Shown piece by piece: positions 15,848 to 24,992 of a DNA stretch of 64,000 bases. Every line of letters starts with the position of its first letter. Within the stretch, counting starts at the first letter, position 1. Origin of the DNA: Serratia ficaria. GTDB lineage: Bacteria > Pseudomonadota > Gammaproteobacteria > Enterobacterales > Enterobacteriaceae. The translations under genes and the position numbers were made by a program. The stretch is from positions 2,232,001 through 2,296,000 of the forward strand of contig NZ_LT906479.1 in the NCBI RefSeq assembly GCF_900187015.1, read 5' to 3'. The notes beneath the pieces are model-generated. The model did not search any database, was not told the origin of the DNA, and worked only from the letters and a program-made list of their open reading frames with translations.

Positions 15848-16345
15848 ATGAGCAAACGTCGTACTACTCTTACGGTTCTGGCGCTGATTGCATCGCTGGG
15901 GCTGTCATCCGCTCCGGCGTTGGCCGACAAGGGCGGCAATGGCAACGGCGGCGGTAACGGTCACGGCAACAGCGGCAACCATGGCAATAATGGCAACCAT
16001 GGCAACAGCGGCGATCATGACAAAGGCAACAAGGGCAACAAAGGCAAAAACAAAGGCGGCGATCGGGACCTGGTTTCCGTCAGCATCTCCCGTGAGCGCG
16101 CGCGTTCGCTGGCGCTGAACTACGGCCTGACCGGCTATGGTTCACTGCCGCCGGGCATCGCCAAAAATCTGGCGCGCGGCAAACCGCTGCCGCCGGGCAT
16201 CGCCAAGAAAATGGTGCCGTCCTCGATGCTGCGCGACCTGCCGCATTATCCGGGTTACGAATGGCGCATCGCCGGCGACGATCTGGTGCTGGTGGCGCTC
16301 AGCACCGCCATTGTGGCCTCGGTGATCAACGGCGTGTTCGACTAA
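15848..16345 (+). CDS. CigR-family (anti-virulence regulator) inner-membrane protein
   Basis: A 165-residue exported protein. The signal peptide is residues 1-26 (ending SSAPALA). Then comes a Gly/Asn/His/Lys-rich low-complexity stretch of about 45 residues (repeats of GNGG, GNHGN, KGNKGK). The conserved C-terminal domain has two LPPGIAK repeats (YGSLPPGIAKNLARGKPLPPGIAKK), YPGYEWRIAGDDLVLVALSTAIV and NGVFD. The same arrangement is found in Salmonella CigR, a SPI-3 protein acting with MgtC. AGGAAG precedes the ATG; the longer frame upstream is not needed. There is no SPI-like neighbourhood here, so its role may be general. A terminator follows. Confidence 0.85.
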   Translation: MSKRRTTLTVLALIASLGLSSAPALADKGGNGNGGGNGHGNSGNHGNNGNHGNSGDHDKGNKGNKGKNKGGDRDLVSVSISRERARSLALNYGLTGYGSLPPGIAKNLARGKPLPPGIAKKMVPSSMLRDLPHYPGYEWRIAGDDLVLVALSTAIVASVINGVFD

Positions 16346-16365
16346 CGCCGCACCGTACCGATATC

Positions 16366-16390
16366 AGCCCCGCTTCGGCGGGGCTTTTTT
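16366..16390 (+). terminator. Terminator of the CigR-family gene
   Basis: AGCCCCGC-TTCG-GCGGGGCT followed by TTTTTATTT. Confidence 0.9.
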
Positions 16391-16461
16391 ATTTGCCTGA
16401 TGCGGGGCGATCGTGGTGAACTCTGTTTCCTCACTTTTTTAAAGCCAGTAAGGGAATCGTT

Positions 16462-16992
16462 ATGTTCAGGGCGCTACTGATAGCCTGCTGTTTGACCAGC
16501 TGCCCGGCGCTGGCGGACAGCGCCGCCGCCATCGGCGATTTGCTGAACCAGCGGCTGTCTTTGATGAAGGACGTCGCCGGGTATAAGGCGCAACGGCATT
16601 TGCCGATCGAGGACTTGACGCAGGAGGCCAGGGTATTGGCCAGCAGCCAGGCTGAGGCCGGGCGTCTGGGCCTGGAACCGACGTCGGTGCGGCCGTTTAT
16701 TGTCGCCCAGATGGACGCGGCCAAGGCCATTCAGTATCGCTATCGCGCCGACTGGCTGGCGACGCCGGAGAGCGGTTGGCAGCCGCGTCCGCTGGACGGC
16801 GTGCGGCCGCAGATAGCCGAATTGAGCAGCCGTATTCTGCAACGCCTGGCCCGGCGCCTGCAGAGCGGGCCGCTGACCGAGGCGGAGCGCGGCGCTTTCG
16901 TGCAGGCGATGAACCAGGTCAATCTCGGCGAGGCGGATAAACAGCGCCTGTTTGACGCCCTGCTGGCGGTCAAGGCCGGCAAGGCGGGCTGA
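16462..16992 (+). CDS. Secreted chorismate mutase (AroQ-gamma)
   Basis: A 176-residue periplasmic chorismate mutase that converts chorismate to prephenate outside the cytosol. Signal peptide residues 1-18 (CPALA cut before DSAAA). The AroQ helix pattern is clear: LLNQRLSLMKDVAGYKAQRHLPIED with the active-site Arg and Lys, then the second helix SVRPFIVAQMDAAKAIQYRYRADW. The C-terminal half adds the extra helices typical of the gamma class. AAGGGAATCGTT precedes the ATG. Its stop is 2 bases from the convergent serine hydrolase. The physiological reason for a periplasmic enzyme is unsettled. Confidence 0.88.
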   Translation: MFRALLIACCLTSCPALADSAAAIGDLLNQRLSLMKDVAGYKAQRHLPIEDLTQEARVLASSQAEAGRLGLEPTSVRPFIVAQMDAAKAIQYRYRADWLATPESGWQPRPLDGVRPQIAELSSRILQRLARRLQSGPLTEAERGAFVQAMNQVNLGEADKQRLFDALLAVKAGKAG

Positions 16993-16994
16993 GG

Positions 16995-18530
16995 CTAGTC
17001 GCGGCCGACGCCGCTGCGCCGGAAGGTCAGCACCCGGCTGCGATTGGCGATCAAATCCACGCTGTACCCCCTGAAATACAGGCAAAAGCGCTTCAGCCAG
17101 GGGCCGTCGCTGCTTTCCACCAGCATGCGGCCCTGGCCCAGCGGCGTGAGCCTGCCGGTTTGCGCCGCCGGGCCGACGCCGATATGTACCCGATCGCCGC
17201 AGATCTCAAAGGCGGTGCGGTACTGCGGGTGGTACCACAGCCCCTGAACGTGCCGCAGGCAGTCGTGATTGGCGCTTACCGGCAGAAAGCTGCGGCTGAC
17301 GTGGCCCACTTCGCCTTCGACCGCTGCGCCGGTCCATTTCAAGCGGATCGGCATATGGGCGGACAGCGACACCGCATAGCCGTCATCGGCCCGATACAGC
17401 GGCTCACCGATCCCCAGGTAGGCCAGGTTGCCCTCTTTCACCTCCAGCCAGTAGGGTTCCGCTACGGTGGCGTACACGCCATCCGGGATGGCGTCGCTGC
17501 GTTGCGGCAGCGTTGCGCCCAGCAGGGCGGCCATCACCCGCAGCGCCATGTCGAAGCTGTCGCAGTCTTCGCGGTTGGCTACCAGCGCCACCCCGGCTCG
17601 CCGATCGGCCGTCAGCAGGAAGTAGGTCTTGTACCCGGCGTGTGAGCCGCCGTGGCCCAGCAACCGATGCTGGCCGAGCCGGGTATGCGCTAGGCCCAGG
17701 CCGTAGTCGCTGAGCTGCCCCTGGCTGAGGTGCCGCGGGGCGCTGAGCTGCGCCAGCACGCCGCGGCCCGGCCCCTGGTCGGCCAGCAGCGTCTGCAGCC
17801 AACGGGTGAGGGCGTTGGCGCTGCCGGTCAGGCTGCCGGAGGCCGACAGATGCAGCCCGGCGCTGGCCAGCTGCCATCCCCGCGGCGCCCGCCAATACCC
17901 CGGCGCCAGCCCGGGCACCACGTCGAACCAGCTCTCCGGCGCCTTCAGCTGCACCTGCAGCGGGCGGGCGATATGCTGCTGCACCAGCTGGTCGAAATCA
18001 TGGCCCTTGGCCTTCAGCGCCGCCTCGACCAGCCGGTAGCCGGTATTGGTGTAGGCGACCTCGCTGCCGGCGGCGTAATTAAGCCGCTCCAGACCTTCGA
18101 CGAACTGCAAGACCGGCTGCGCATCGCTGACGGCGTGCAGCGAAATGCCCAATAATCCCAGCGTTTCGCGCACGTCGGGCAACCCGCTGGTCATATCCAG
18201 CGCTTGCCCGACGGTCACCGCCGCCAGCGCCGGCTGCAGGCCGGGCAGCAGCTCGCCCAGCGGTTGATCCAGCCTGACGGCGTCGCCGGTGGCGTTCAGC
18301 GCCAGCGCGGCGAAGATATGCTTGGTGACCGACGCGTAGCGCACCACGCTGTCGGCGCTGAACGGCGTGTTTTGCGCCAGATCGGCCAGGCCGGCGCAGG
18401 CGGTGGCGCGGATTTTCCCGGCGTCGAACAGGGTTATCGCGCCGCCGGGTTCACCTTCCTGCCGCCAGCCGGCCAGCAATCGTTCGGCAGCCGCGCCTGC
18501 GGCGCGCCAGTTTAGCGGGGTTTCAGACAT
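16995..18530 (-). CDS. Serine hydrolase, class C beta-lactamase / D-aminopeptidase type
   Basis: A 511-residue penicillin-recognising serine hydrolase. SVTK (SxxK, about residue 68), YTN (YxN, about 160) and HGG (about 295, in the place of KTG) form the active site. A C-terminal beta-barrel region of about 170 residues follows, as in D-aminopeptidase DAP of Ochrobactrum (about 520 residues). There is no signal peptide, so a cytosolic D-amino-acid peptide or ester hydrolase is more likely than a beta-lactamase. GGAGGTCACT precedes the ATG. It is convergent with the chorismate mutase gene; its promoter should lie in 18531-18700, where I see nothing distinctive. Confidence 0.85.
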   Translation of the reverse strand: MSETPLNWRAAGAAAERLLAGWRQEGEPGGAITLFDAGKIRATACAGLADLAQNTPFSADSVVRYASVTKHIFAALALNATGDAVRLDQPLGELLPGLQPALAAVTVGQALDMTSGLPDVRETLGLLGISLHAVSDAQPVLQFVEGLERLNYAAGSEVAYTNTGYRLVEAALKAKGHDFDQLVQQHIARPLQVQLKAPESWFDVVPGLAPGYWRAPRGWQLASAGLHLSASGSLTGSANALTRWLQTLLADQGPGRGVLAQLSAPRHLSQGQLSDYGLGLAHTRLGQHRLLGHGGSHAGYKTYFLLTADRRAGVALVANREDCDSFDMALRVMAALLGATLPQRSDAIPDGVYATVAEPYWLEVKEGNLAYLGIGEPLYRADDGYAVSLSAHMPIRLKWTGAAVEGEVGHVSRSFLPVSANHDCLRHVQGLWYHPQYRTAFEICGDRVHIGVGPAAQTGRLTPLGQGRMLVESSDGPWLKRFCLYFRGYSVDLIANRSRVLTFRRSGVGRD

Positions 18531-18822
18531 AGTGACCTCCAGAGATGGCGTTCAACATGGGCCCTATCGGCCTCTTTTCGCCTGGCCTTTCACGACGGGC
18601 GCCGGGCTGACGCAAGAAGGGGATACGGGATTATGGCCGACGCAGCGCGCCGGGCTTTTCGGCCGATTGTGGCGCAGCGCGACATTCGCGGGCCGCTGTT
18701 TTGTGCGCTGTTCGGACCCGCGGCGGGGAATTTCACTGAAAATTTGATGCAGAGCGCACATTGTGCCGTTGGCCGCGTGAGGGAGAGGGGAGCAGGCGCC
18801 ATCAGCGACGCCTGCGCCGGGG

Positions 18823-19626
18823 TCAACGCAGCTGGGCTGCGCCTTCCAGCAGGTTTTCGATCATCTGCTTCAGCAGGCGCTGCAGCGAGGCCGCGCGCTG
18901 CGGCTCAAAGGCGAACGGATACTGTTCGGACATGTAGTTCACCTGCGCCAGCTCCAGCTGGATCGCATGCTGCCGCTCCTGCGGCCGGCCGTAAGCGCGG
19001 GTGATGTAACCGCCCTTGAAGCGGCCGTTCAGCACGTGCGTATACTGCCGCTGCCGTTCGCAGCAGCTCACCAGGCGATCGCTGAGCGCCGGCGCGCAGC
19101 TTTCGCCGCCGTTGGTGCCGAGGTTGAGATCCGGCAGCTTGCCGTCGAACAGCCGCGGGATCACCGAAGCGATGGAGTGCGCATCGAACAGCAGCGCATA
19201 GCCGTGCCTGGCCTTGATGCGCGCCAGCTCGTCCTGCAGCTGCCGGTGATAGGGCTGCCAAACCTGTTGCAGATAGCCGGCGCGTTCCTGCTCCGACGGC
19301 GCCTTGCCCGGCAGGAAGCTGGGGCGGCCGTCGAACAGCACGTCGGGATACAGGCCGGTGGTGGCGGTGCTGTAGAGCGGTTTGTCGTCCGCCGGGCGGT
19401 TCAGATCGATGACAAAGCGCGAATAGTTGCCGACCAGCACGCTGGCCCCCATCGCCCGGGCAAAGTCATACAGCTGCGGAATGTGCCAGTCGGTATCCGG
19501 CAACTGGCGTGCGTCGTCGGTCAGGCCGGCCTCCACCGTCGGCGTGAGCCGGGTGCCGGCGTGCGGGATGCTGATCAGCAGCGGCAGGCTGCCGACCCGG
19601 AAACTCAAGGGATCGCGCAGGGTCAT
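18823..19626 (-). CDS. hutG: N-formylglutamate deformylase
   Basis: A 267-residue N-formylglutamate amidohydrolase, the last step of the five-step histidine route, yielding glutamate and formate. Motifs include LLISIPHAGTRL, DTDWHIPQLYDFA, RFVIDLNRP, LLFDAHSI and ITRAYGRPQERQHAIQLEL. The ATG overlaps the hutI stop by one base (TAATG), so it is translationally coupled. A weak hairpin (GCAGGCG/CGCCTGC, 18792-18815) lies after the stop codon. The pairing with hutF indicates the formylglutamate branch rather than direct HutG formiminoglutamase chemistry. Confidence 0.93.
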   Translation of the reverse strand: MTLRDPLSFRVGSLPLLISIPHAGTRLTPTVEAGLTDDARQLPDTDWHIPQLYDFARAMGASVLVGNYSRFVIDLNRPADDKPLYSTATTGLYPDVLFDGRPSFLPGKAPSEQERAGYLQQVWQPYHRQLQDELARIKARHGYALLFDAHSIASVIPRLFDGKLPDLNLGTNGGESCAPALSDRLVSCCERQRQYTHVLNGRFKGGYITRAYGRPQERQHAIQLELAQVNYMSEQYPFAFEPQRAASLQRLLKQMIENLLEGAAQLR

Positions 19627-20846
19627 TAACGTACTTCTCCTCGGAAAATTACCGTACAGGGCAGTTGACCGCCCAACCAATAAGCCAGCTCGGCCGGGCG
19701 CGACAGCGGCCAGTGAACAAAATCCGCGACCTTGCCGGTTTCCAGCGTGCCGTGACTGTGCTGCAGCCCCAGCGCCTTGGCGGCGTGGGTGGTGACGCCC
19801 GCCAGCGCTTCTTCCGGCGTCAGGCGGAACAGCGTGCAGGCCATGTTGATCATCAGGCGCAGCGACAGCGCCGGCGAGGTGCCCGGATTGGCGTCGCTGG
19901 CGATCGCCATCGCCACGCCGTGCTTGCGGAACAGATCGACCGGCGGGCATTGGGTTTCGCGCAGCAGGTAGTAAGCGCCGGGCAGCAGCACCGCCACGGT
20001 GCCGGCGTCGCCCATGGCGCGGGCGTCCTGCTCGGTGGCGTATTCGAGGTGATCGGCGGACAGCGCGTGGTGCCTGGCCGCCAGCGCGCTGCCGCCCAGG
20101 GCGGAGAGCTGTTCGGCGTGCAGCTTGACCGGCAAGCCGGCGGCTTCGGCGGCGGCGAATACCCGCTCGACCTGCGCCGGAGAGAACGCCAGATGTTCGC
20201 AGAAGGCGTCCACCGCATCCGCCAACCCGGCGGCCGCGGCCTGAGGAATGATGGCGTTGCACACCAGTTCGATATAGTCGTCGGCGCGGTTGGCGTACTC
20301 CGGCGGCAGCGCGTGGGCGGCCAGGCAGGTGGTTTTCACCTCGACCGGCAGCCGTTCACCCAGCGCGCGCGCCACCCGCAGCATTTTCAGCTCGCTTTCC
20401 GGGCTCAGGCCGTAGCCGGACTTGATTTCCACGCAGGTGACGCCTTCCGCCAGCAGCGGCCGCAGGCGGAACAGCGCCTGTTCCAGCAGCAGCGCTTCGT
20501 CGGCGTCGCGGGTGGCTTTTACGGTGGAGATGATGCCGCCGCCCTGTGCGGCGATCTCGGCGTAGCTTGCGCCGTTCAGGCGCTGCTCGAACTCGCCGCT
20601 GCGGTTGCCGCCGAACACCAGGTGGGTATGGCAGTCGACGAAGCCCGGAGTGATGATGCCGCCGTCGAATTTCACCGTTTCATCCGCCAGCAGCCCGGGC
20701 GGCAGCGCCGCGTATTCGCCGATCCAGACAATCCTGCCGGCGCGCACGGCGATCGCGCCGTCGCTGAGGGTGTGATACTTGCCGTCGCGCATGGTGACAA
20801 TGTCGGCCCCGTGCCACAGGCTGTCGCAGTGAATCTCAGACGTCAT
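19626..20846 (-). CDS. hutI: Imidazolonepropionase
   Basis: A 406-residue amidohydrolase-superfamily enzyme that opens imidazolonepropionate to formiminoglutamate. The metal ligands are in [13 protein letters not shown], with [39 protein letters not shown] and SDANPGTSP downstream. The start at 20846 is supported by GGAGGAACACG; a longer frame to 20903 would run through the HutC operator and is rejected. First gene of hutIG, repressed from the palindrome at 20882-20893. Confidence 0.95.
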   Translation of the reverse strand: MTSEIHCDSLWHGADIVTMRDGKYHTLSDGAIAVRAGRIVWIGEYAALPPGLLADETVKFDGGIITPGFVDCHTHLVFGGNRSGEFEQRLNGASYAEIAAQGGGIISTVKATRDADEALLLEQALFRLRPLLAEGVTCVEIKSGYGLSPESELKMLRVARALGERLPVEVKTTCLAAHALPPEYANRADDYIELVCNAIIPQAAAAGLADAVDAFCEHLAFSPAQVERVFAAAEAAGLPVKLHAEQLSALGGSALAARHHALSADHLEYATEQDARAMGDAGTVAVLLPGAYYLLRETQCPPVDLFRKHGVAMAIASDANPGTSPALSLRLMINMACTLFRLTPEEALAGVTTHAAKALGLQHSHGTLETGKVADFVHWPLSRPAELAYWLGGQLPCTVIFRGEVR

Positions 20847-20881
20847 CGTGTTCCTCCGCCGGAGCCGCAGCTCCCACATGG

Positions 20882-20893
20882 TTGTATATACAA
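20882..20893. promoter_or_regulatory. HutC operator upstream of hutI
   Basis: A perfect palindrome TTGTATATACAA, the classical HutC/GntR-HutC recognition sequence, 36 bases upstream of the hutI start. Confidence 0.8.
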
Positions 20894-21007
20894 TTAAAAA
20901 CAACCTAGCGCATTCATCGGGATGTCACAAGAGGCGGGAGAAAATTTGTTATCGGGATGTGATCGACAGCGGAGGACGCGGGCGCAGGGGCTGCGCCCGC
21001 CCGGCGT

Positions 21008-21763
21008 TTAAACCTCGGTGGTGAAGCGGCCGAACAGCTGATAGCGGCTGCCGGGATACAGCAAACGCGCCGACGTGACCACGGTTTTGCCGGACCAGGT
21101 GCGGCGATGGATCAGCAGGCCGGGCTCGTGAGCCTCCAGCTGCAGCAGTTCGCTCTCGCGCTGCGTCGGGATAACCGCCTCGACGATGTGCTCGCCGGCG
21201 GTCAGCGGGGCGGCCTGCGTCAGGTAGGTGTAGGGCGTGACGCGGTCAAAGTCCTGCTTCAGGTAGGCCGGCGCCACCAGCGGATTGACGCAGCGGTCCT
21301 CCACCTGCACCGGCACGTCGTTTTCGTAATGCACTATCTGCGAGTAGAACAGCTGCTGGCCGGGCGGGATGCCCAGCGCGGCGGCTTCTTCTTCGCTGGC
21401 CGGGCGCGCCTTCAGCTCGAGGATCTTGCTGCTGTGGCGATGGCCGCGCGCGGCGATTTCATCGGCGATGTTGTGCACTTCCAGCAGCGCGGTGTGCGCT
21501 TTGGCCTCGGCGACGAAGGTGCCGACCCCCTGCATGCGGATCAGGAAACCTTCGCTGGTCAGCTCGCGCAGCGCGCGGTTGATGGTCATGCGGCTGACGC
21601 CGAGCTCCGCCACCAGTTCACTCTCGGAAGGCACGCGCTGGTGCGGCTGCCAATGCCCCGCACGGATCTGGTTTACGATCGCTTGTTTGACCCGTTGGTA
21701 GATCGGGGCGGGGGTATCGCTCATTGCAGCAGCCAGCTGTAACAGGGTCTGTTGATCAACCAC
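21008..21763 (-). CDS. hutC: Histidine utilization repressor
   Basis: A 251-residue GntR-family regulator, HutC subfamily: winged helix at about residues 20-85 (VPSESELVAELGVSRMTINRALREL) and a UTRA ligand domain (about 100-245) that senses urocanate. The GTG at 21763 has GAGG eight bases upstream; an ATG thirteen codons later is the alternative. The gene lies between two TGTATATACA palindromes, so it probably represses hutIG, hutFD and itself. Confidence 0.93.
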   Translation of the reverse strand: MVDQQTLLQLAAAMSDTPAPIYQRVKQAIVNQIRAGHWQPHQRVPSESELVAELGVSRMTINRALRELTSEGFLIRMQGVGTFVAEAKAHTALLEVHNIADEIAARGHRHSSKILELKARPASEEEAAALGIPPGQQLFYSQIVHYENDVPVQVEDRCVNPLVAPAYLKQDFDRVTPYTYLTQAAPLTAGEHIVEAVIPTQRESELLQLEAHEPGLLIHRRTWSGKTVVTSARLLYPGSRYQLFGRFTTEV

Positions 21764-21827
21764 GACGTTAACCTCGTCAAATAAAAAAATAATAACACCA
21801 GTTTACTGTTGATGTCGGCGTATGTAT

Positions 21828-21839
21828 ATGTATATACAA
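21828..21839. promoter_or_regulatory. Second HutC operator, between hutC and hutF
   Basis: ATGTATATACAA, one mismatch from the hutI operator, in the divergent hutC/hutF promoter region. Confidence 0.75.
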
Positions 21840-21942
21840 CTAGGGGCCGGCGCGCCAGATTTTAGCCGACGGCCGCAAAATTTCCTGGATGCGCGCCATC
21901 ACCGCGCGTCATTTGCCGTTACACCAACAGTGGAATCCTGCC

Positions 21943-23313
21943 ATGCCTGCTTATTTTGCCCCACGCGCTTTGCTCCCTGAGGGCTGGGCGCATAACGTCC
22001 GGATGGACGTCGATGCGCGCGGTTACCTGACCGGCGTCACCGCCAATGCCGAGCCGGAAGGCTGCATCCGGCTGCACGGCGATGCGGTGCCGGGCATGCC
22101 GAACCTGCATTCCCACGCATTCCAGCGCGCGATGGCCGGGCTGGCGGAAGTGGCCGGCAACCCGCAGGACAGCTTCTGGACCTGGCGCGATCTGATGTAC
22201 CGCCTGGTGCAGCGGCTGACGCCGGAGCAGGTGGAGGTGGTCGCCCGTCAACTGTATATCGAAATGCTCAAGGGCGGATACACCCAGGTCGCCGAGTTCC
22301 ATTATCTGCATCACAACGCCGACGGAAATCCCTACGCCGATCGCGGCGAAATGACCGGCCGGCTCAGCCAGGCGGCGCAGCAGGCGGGGATCGGCATGAC
22401 CCTGCTGCCGGTGCTGTACAGCTACGCCGGGTTTGGCGCGCAGCCGGCGCAGCCGGGGCAGAAACGCTTTATTCAGGATGCGGACGGCTATCTGCAGCAG
22501 CAGCAGGTGATTGCGCGTCAGCTGGCCGAGCAGCCGCTGCAAAACCAGGGGCTGTGCTTCCACTCGCTGCGGGCGGTGGATCTGAGCCAGATGCGGCACG
22601 TCCTGGCCGCTTCGGACAGCGCGTTGCCGGTGCATATTCATATCGCCGAACAGCAAAAAGAGGTGAACGACTGCCTGGCCTGGAGCGGCCAGCGCCCGGT
22701 GGCCTGGCTGTATGAGCATCTGCCGGTGGACGCGCGCTGGTGCCTGGTGCACGCCACCCATCTGGATCGCGCAGAGCTGGAGGCACTGGCGCGCAGCCAG
22801 GCGGTGGCCGGTCTGTGCCCGACCACCGAAGCCAACCTCGGCGACGGCATTTTCCCCGGCGACGCGTACCTGCATCAGCGGGGGCGCTGGGGCATCGGCT
22901 CCGACAGCCACGTATCGCTCAACGTGGTGGAGGAGCTGCGCTGGTTCGAATACGGCCAGCGGCTGCGCGATCAGCGCCGCAACCGCCTGACCACGCCGGA
23001 GCAGCCGGCGGTGGCCGACGTGCTGTATCAACAGGCGCTGCAGGGCGGCGCTCAGGCCTGCGGCGCGCCGATCGGCCGGCTGCAGCGCGGCTTCCGCGCC
23101 GACTGGCTGGTGCTGGACGGCGATGACCCGTACCTGGCCGCCGCGCCGGACGCCTCGATCCTCAACCGTTGGCTGTTCGCCGGCGGCAAGGAACAGATCC
23201 GCGACGTGTACGTCGGCGGACGTCAGGTCATTGAGCAGGGGCGGCATGCGCTGCAGCAGCAGAGCGCCGCCGAGTTCCTGCAGGTGCTGAAAACCTTCCA
23301 GCGGGAGGCGTGA
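21943..23313 (+). CDS. hutF: Formimidoylglutamate deiminase
   Basis: A 456-residue amidohydrolase-superfamily deiminase converting formiminoglutamate to N-formylglutamate and ammonia, upstream of HutG. Metal-site motifs are MPNLHSHAFQRAMAGLAE, VAEFHYLHH, HIHIAEQQKEV, LVHATHL and GIGSDSHVSLN. The start at 21943 (MPAYFAPRALLPEGW) matches the Pseudomonas HutF start; the frame is open 18 codons further. Its stop overlaps the hutD start (TGATG). Confidence 0.94.
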   Translation: MPAYFAPRALLPEGWAHNVRMDVDARGYLTGVTANAEPEGCIRLHGDAVPGMPNLHSHAFQRAMAGLAEVAGNPQDSFWTWRDLMYRLVQRLTPEQVEVVARQLYIEMLKGGYTQVAEFHYLHHNADGNPYADRGEMTGRLSQAAQQAGIGMTLLPVLYSYAGFGAQPAQPGQKRFIQDADGYLQQQQVIARQLAEQPLQNQGLCFHSLRAVDLSQMRHVLAASDSALPVHIHIAEQQKEVNDCLAWSGQRPVAWLYEHLPVDARWCLVHATHLDRAELEALARSQAVAGLCPTTEANLGDGIFPGDAYLHQRGRWGIGSDSHVSLNVVEELRWFEYGQRLRDQRRNRLTTPEQPAVADVLYQQALQGGAQACGAPIGRLQRGFRADWLVLDGDDPYLAAAPDASILNRWLFAGGKEQIRDVYVGGRQVIEQGRHALQQQSAAEFLQVLKTFQREA

Positions 23314-23876
23314 TGAGCCTGCACCTTTTTGACTTCGCCGAACTGCCGGTCAGCCCGTGGCGCAACGGCGGCGGGGAAACCCGCGAGATCGCCTGCTGGC
23401 CGCCGGGCGCGCAGGATTTCGACTGGCGCGCCAGCATCGCCACCATCGCGCAGGACGGGCCGTTTTCGGCCTTTGCCGGCATTGACCGCTCCATCACCCT
23501 GCTGGAAGGCGACGGCGTGCATCTGTTCAGCGCCGGGCGCATCGACCATGCGCTGGCGCAGGTCGGCGAACCTTTCGCTTTCTCCGGCGATGTGGCGCTG
23601 GACGCCAGGCTGTTGGGCGGCGGCAGCCGGGATTTCAATATCATGACCCGGCGCGGGCGCCATGCCGCCGGGGTGCGGCGGATTAACGCCGCGGTCGCCT
23701 TGCCGGCCGGGCACGCCGGGGTGCTCTACGCGCTGAGCGGCGAATGGTCCTTGCCGGGCGAGGTCACATTGCGCGCCCGCCAGGGCGCCTGGTGGCCGGC
23801 GGGCGGCTTCGGCGGCACGCTGGCGCCGTTGGCGAAAGAGTGCGCAATCCTGTGGGCCGACATCACAGCCTGCTAA
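23313..23876 (+). CDS. hutD: HutD family protein
   Basis: A 187-residue bicupin of the HutD family, encoded with hut genes in many proteobacteria. In Pseudomonas it appears to limit hut expression, but the mechanism is unclear. It shows WRNGGGETREIA near the N-terminus, FDWRASIATIAQDGPFSAF and RDFNIMTRRG, all typical of the family. The ATG at 23313 overlaps the hutF stop by one base. No catalytic residues are recognised. Confidence 0.9.
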   Translation: MSLHLFDFAELPVSPWRNGGGETREIACWPPGAQDFDWRASIATIAQDGPFSAFAGIDRSITLLEGDGVHLFSAGRIDHALAQVGEPFAFSGDVALDARLLGGGSRDFNIMTRRGRHAAGVRRINAAVALPAGHAGVLYALSGEWSLPGEVTLRARQGAWWPAGGFGGTLAPLAKECAILWADITAC

Positions 23877-23946
23877 ACCGGAGTAGAGTCCGAGGCCCGG
23901 TTGTGGGATTATTCGCCTTTCCCATTCGATAACGAGAGAAGGGCGC

Positions 23947-24948
23947 ATGGCCTCGCTGAAAGACGTCGCAAAACTCGCCGGAGTATCGCTGATGACGGTT
24001 TCCCGCGCCATCAACGAACCCGGCAAGCTGCGGCCGGAGACCTACCAGCGCGTCAAACAGGCGATCGATCAGCTGGATTACGTGCCGGATCTGTCGGCGC
24101 GTCGCATCCGCGGCGACAGCAACAGGGTGCAAACGCTGGGGGTGCTGGCGCTGGACACTGCCACCACGCCGTTCTCGGTTGAAATGATCCTGTCGATCGA
24201 AAAGACCGCGCGCGAACACGGCTGGAACAGCTTTGTGGTCAACCTGTTCGCCGACGACAGCGCCGAACAGACCGTCGATCTGCTGCTGGCGCACCGCCCG
24301 GACGGGGTGATCTTCACCGCCATGGGGCTGCGCCACGTCAAGCTGCCGGCCAGGCTGTTGGATAAAAAGCTGGTGCTGGTCAACTGCGTCAGCCCGGATT
24401 ATCAGATTGCCAGCTATATTCCCGACGACGAACAGGGGCAGTACGAGGCCACGCGCGCGCTGCTCGCCAAGGGCTATCGCGCGCCGCTGTGCATTCACCT
24501 GCCCGAAAGCACGCTGGCGGCCGGGCTGCGCCGCCGCGGGCTGGAGCGGGCCTGGCGCGAGGCGGGCGGCGAATTGGCCCAGCTGCGGCAGTATCATCTC
24601 GATCTGAGCGACGGCGACGAGCGTTACCGCGACTGCGTGGCCCTGTTGGAGCGGCATTTCTCCGCCGGCCGGCGCGACTGCGACGTGGTGATGTGCGGCA
24701 ATGACCGGGTGGCGTTCCTGGTGTATCAGGTGCTGCTGGCGCAGGGGTGGAAAATACCGCAGCAGGTGGCGGTATTGGGGTACGACAACATGGTCGGCAT
24801 CGGCGAGCTGTTCCTGCCGCCGTTGACCACGGTGCAGCTGCCGCATTACGAACTGGGTCGCCAGGCGGCGCTGCATCTGATTGAACAACGGGAACACCGC
24901 AACCAGGTGAAGGTGGCGTGTCCGCTGCTGGAGCGCGGCTCACTTTAG
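23947..24948 (+). CDS. cscR: Sucrose operon repressor, LacI family
   Basis: A 333-residue LacI-family regulator: DNA-binding helices at residues 3-25 (LKDVAKLAGVSLMTVSRAIN), then a periplasmic-binding-protein-like sugar domain. The context beside cscA and cscB identifies it as CscR, which responds to sucrose or its fructose moiety. It converges on cscA; a GC hairpin CAGGGCGC/GCGCCCTG (24953-24976) sits between them. Its targets are probably the two GTTAACGTTAAC palindromes upstream of cscB. Confidence 0.88.
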   Translation: MASLKDVAKLAGVSLMTVSRAINEPGKLRPETYQRVKQAIDQLDYVPDLSARRIRGDSNRVQTLGVLALDTATTPFSVEMILSIEKTAREHGWNSFVVNLFADDSAEQTVDLLLAHRPDGVIFTAMGLRHVKLPARLLDKKLVLVNCVSPDYQIASYIPDDEQGQYEATRALLAKGYRAPLCIHLPESTLAAGLRRRGLERAWREAGGELAQLRQYHLDLSDGDERYRDCVALLERHFSAGRRDCDVVMCGNDRVAFLVYQVLLAQGWKIPQQVAVLGYDNMVGIGELFLPPLTTVQLPHYELGRQAALHLIEQREHRNQVKVACPLLERGSL

Positions 24949-24992
24949 CCGGCAGGGCGCACGGCGGCGCGCCCTGTCTGCGTTCGTCGGGC

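Noticed and set aside
18633..19004. 123-codon plus-strand frame across the hutG end
   Set aside because: Half of it is antisense to hutG and no motif or ribosome site is visible.
20847..20903. Longer N-terminus for hutI
   Set aside because: It would place the HutC operator within the coding sequence and lacks a ribosome site, whereas GGAGGAACACG precedes 20846.
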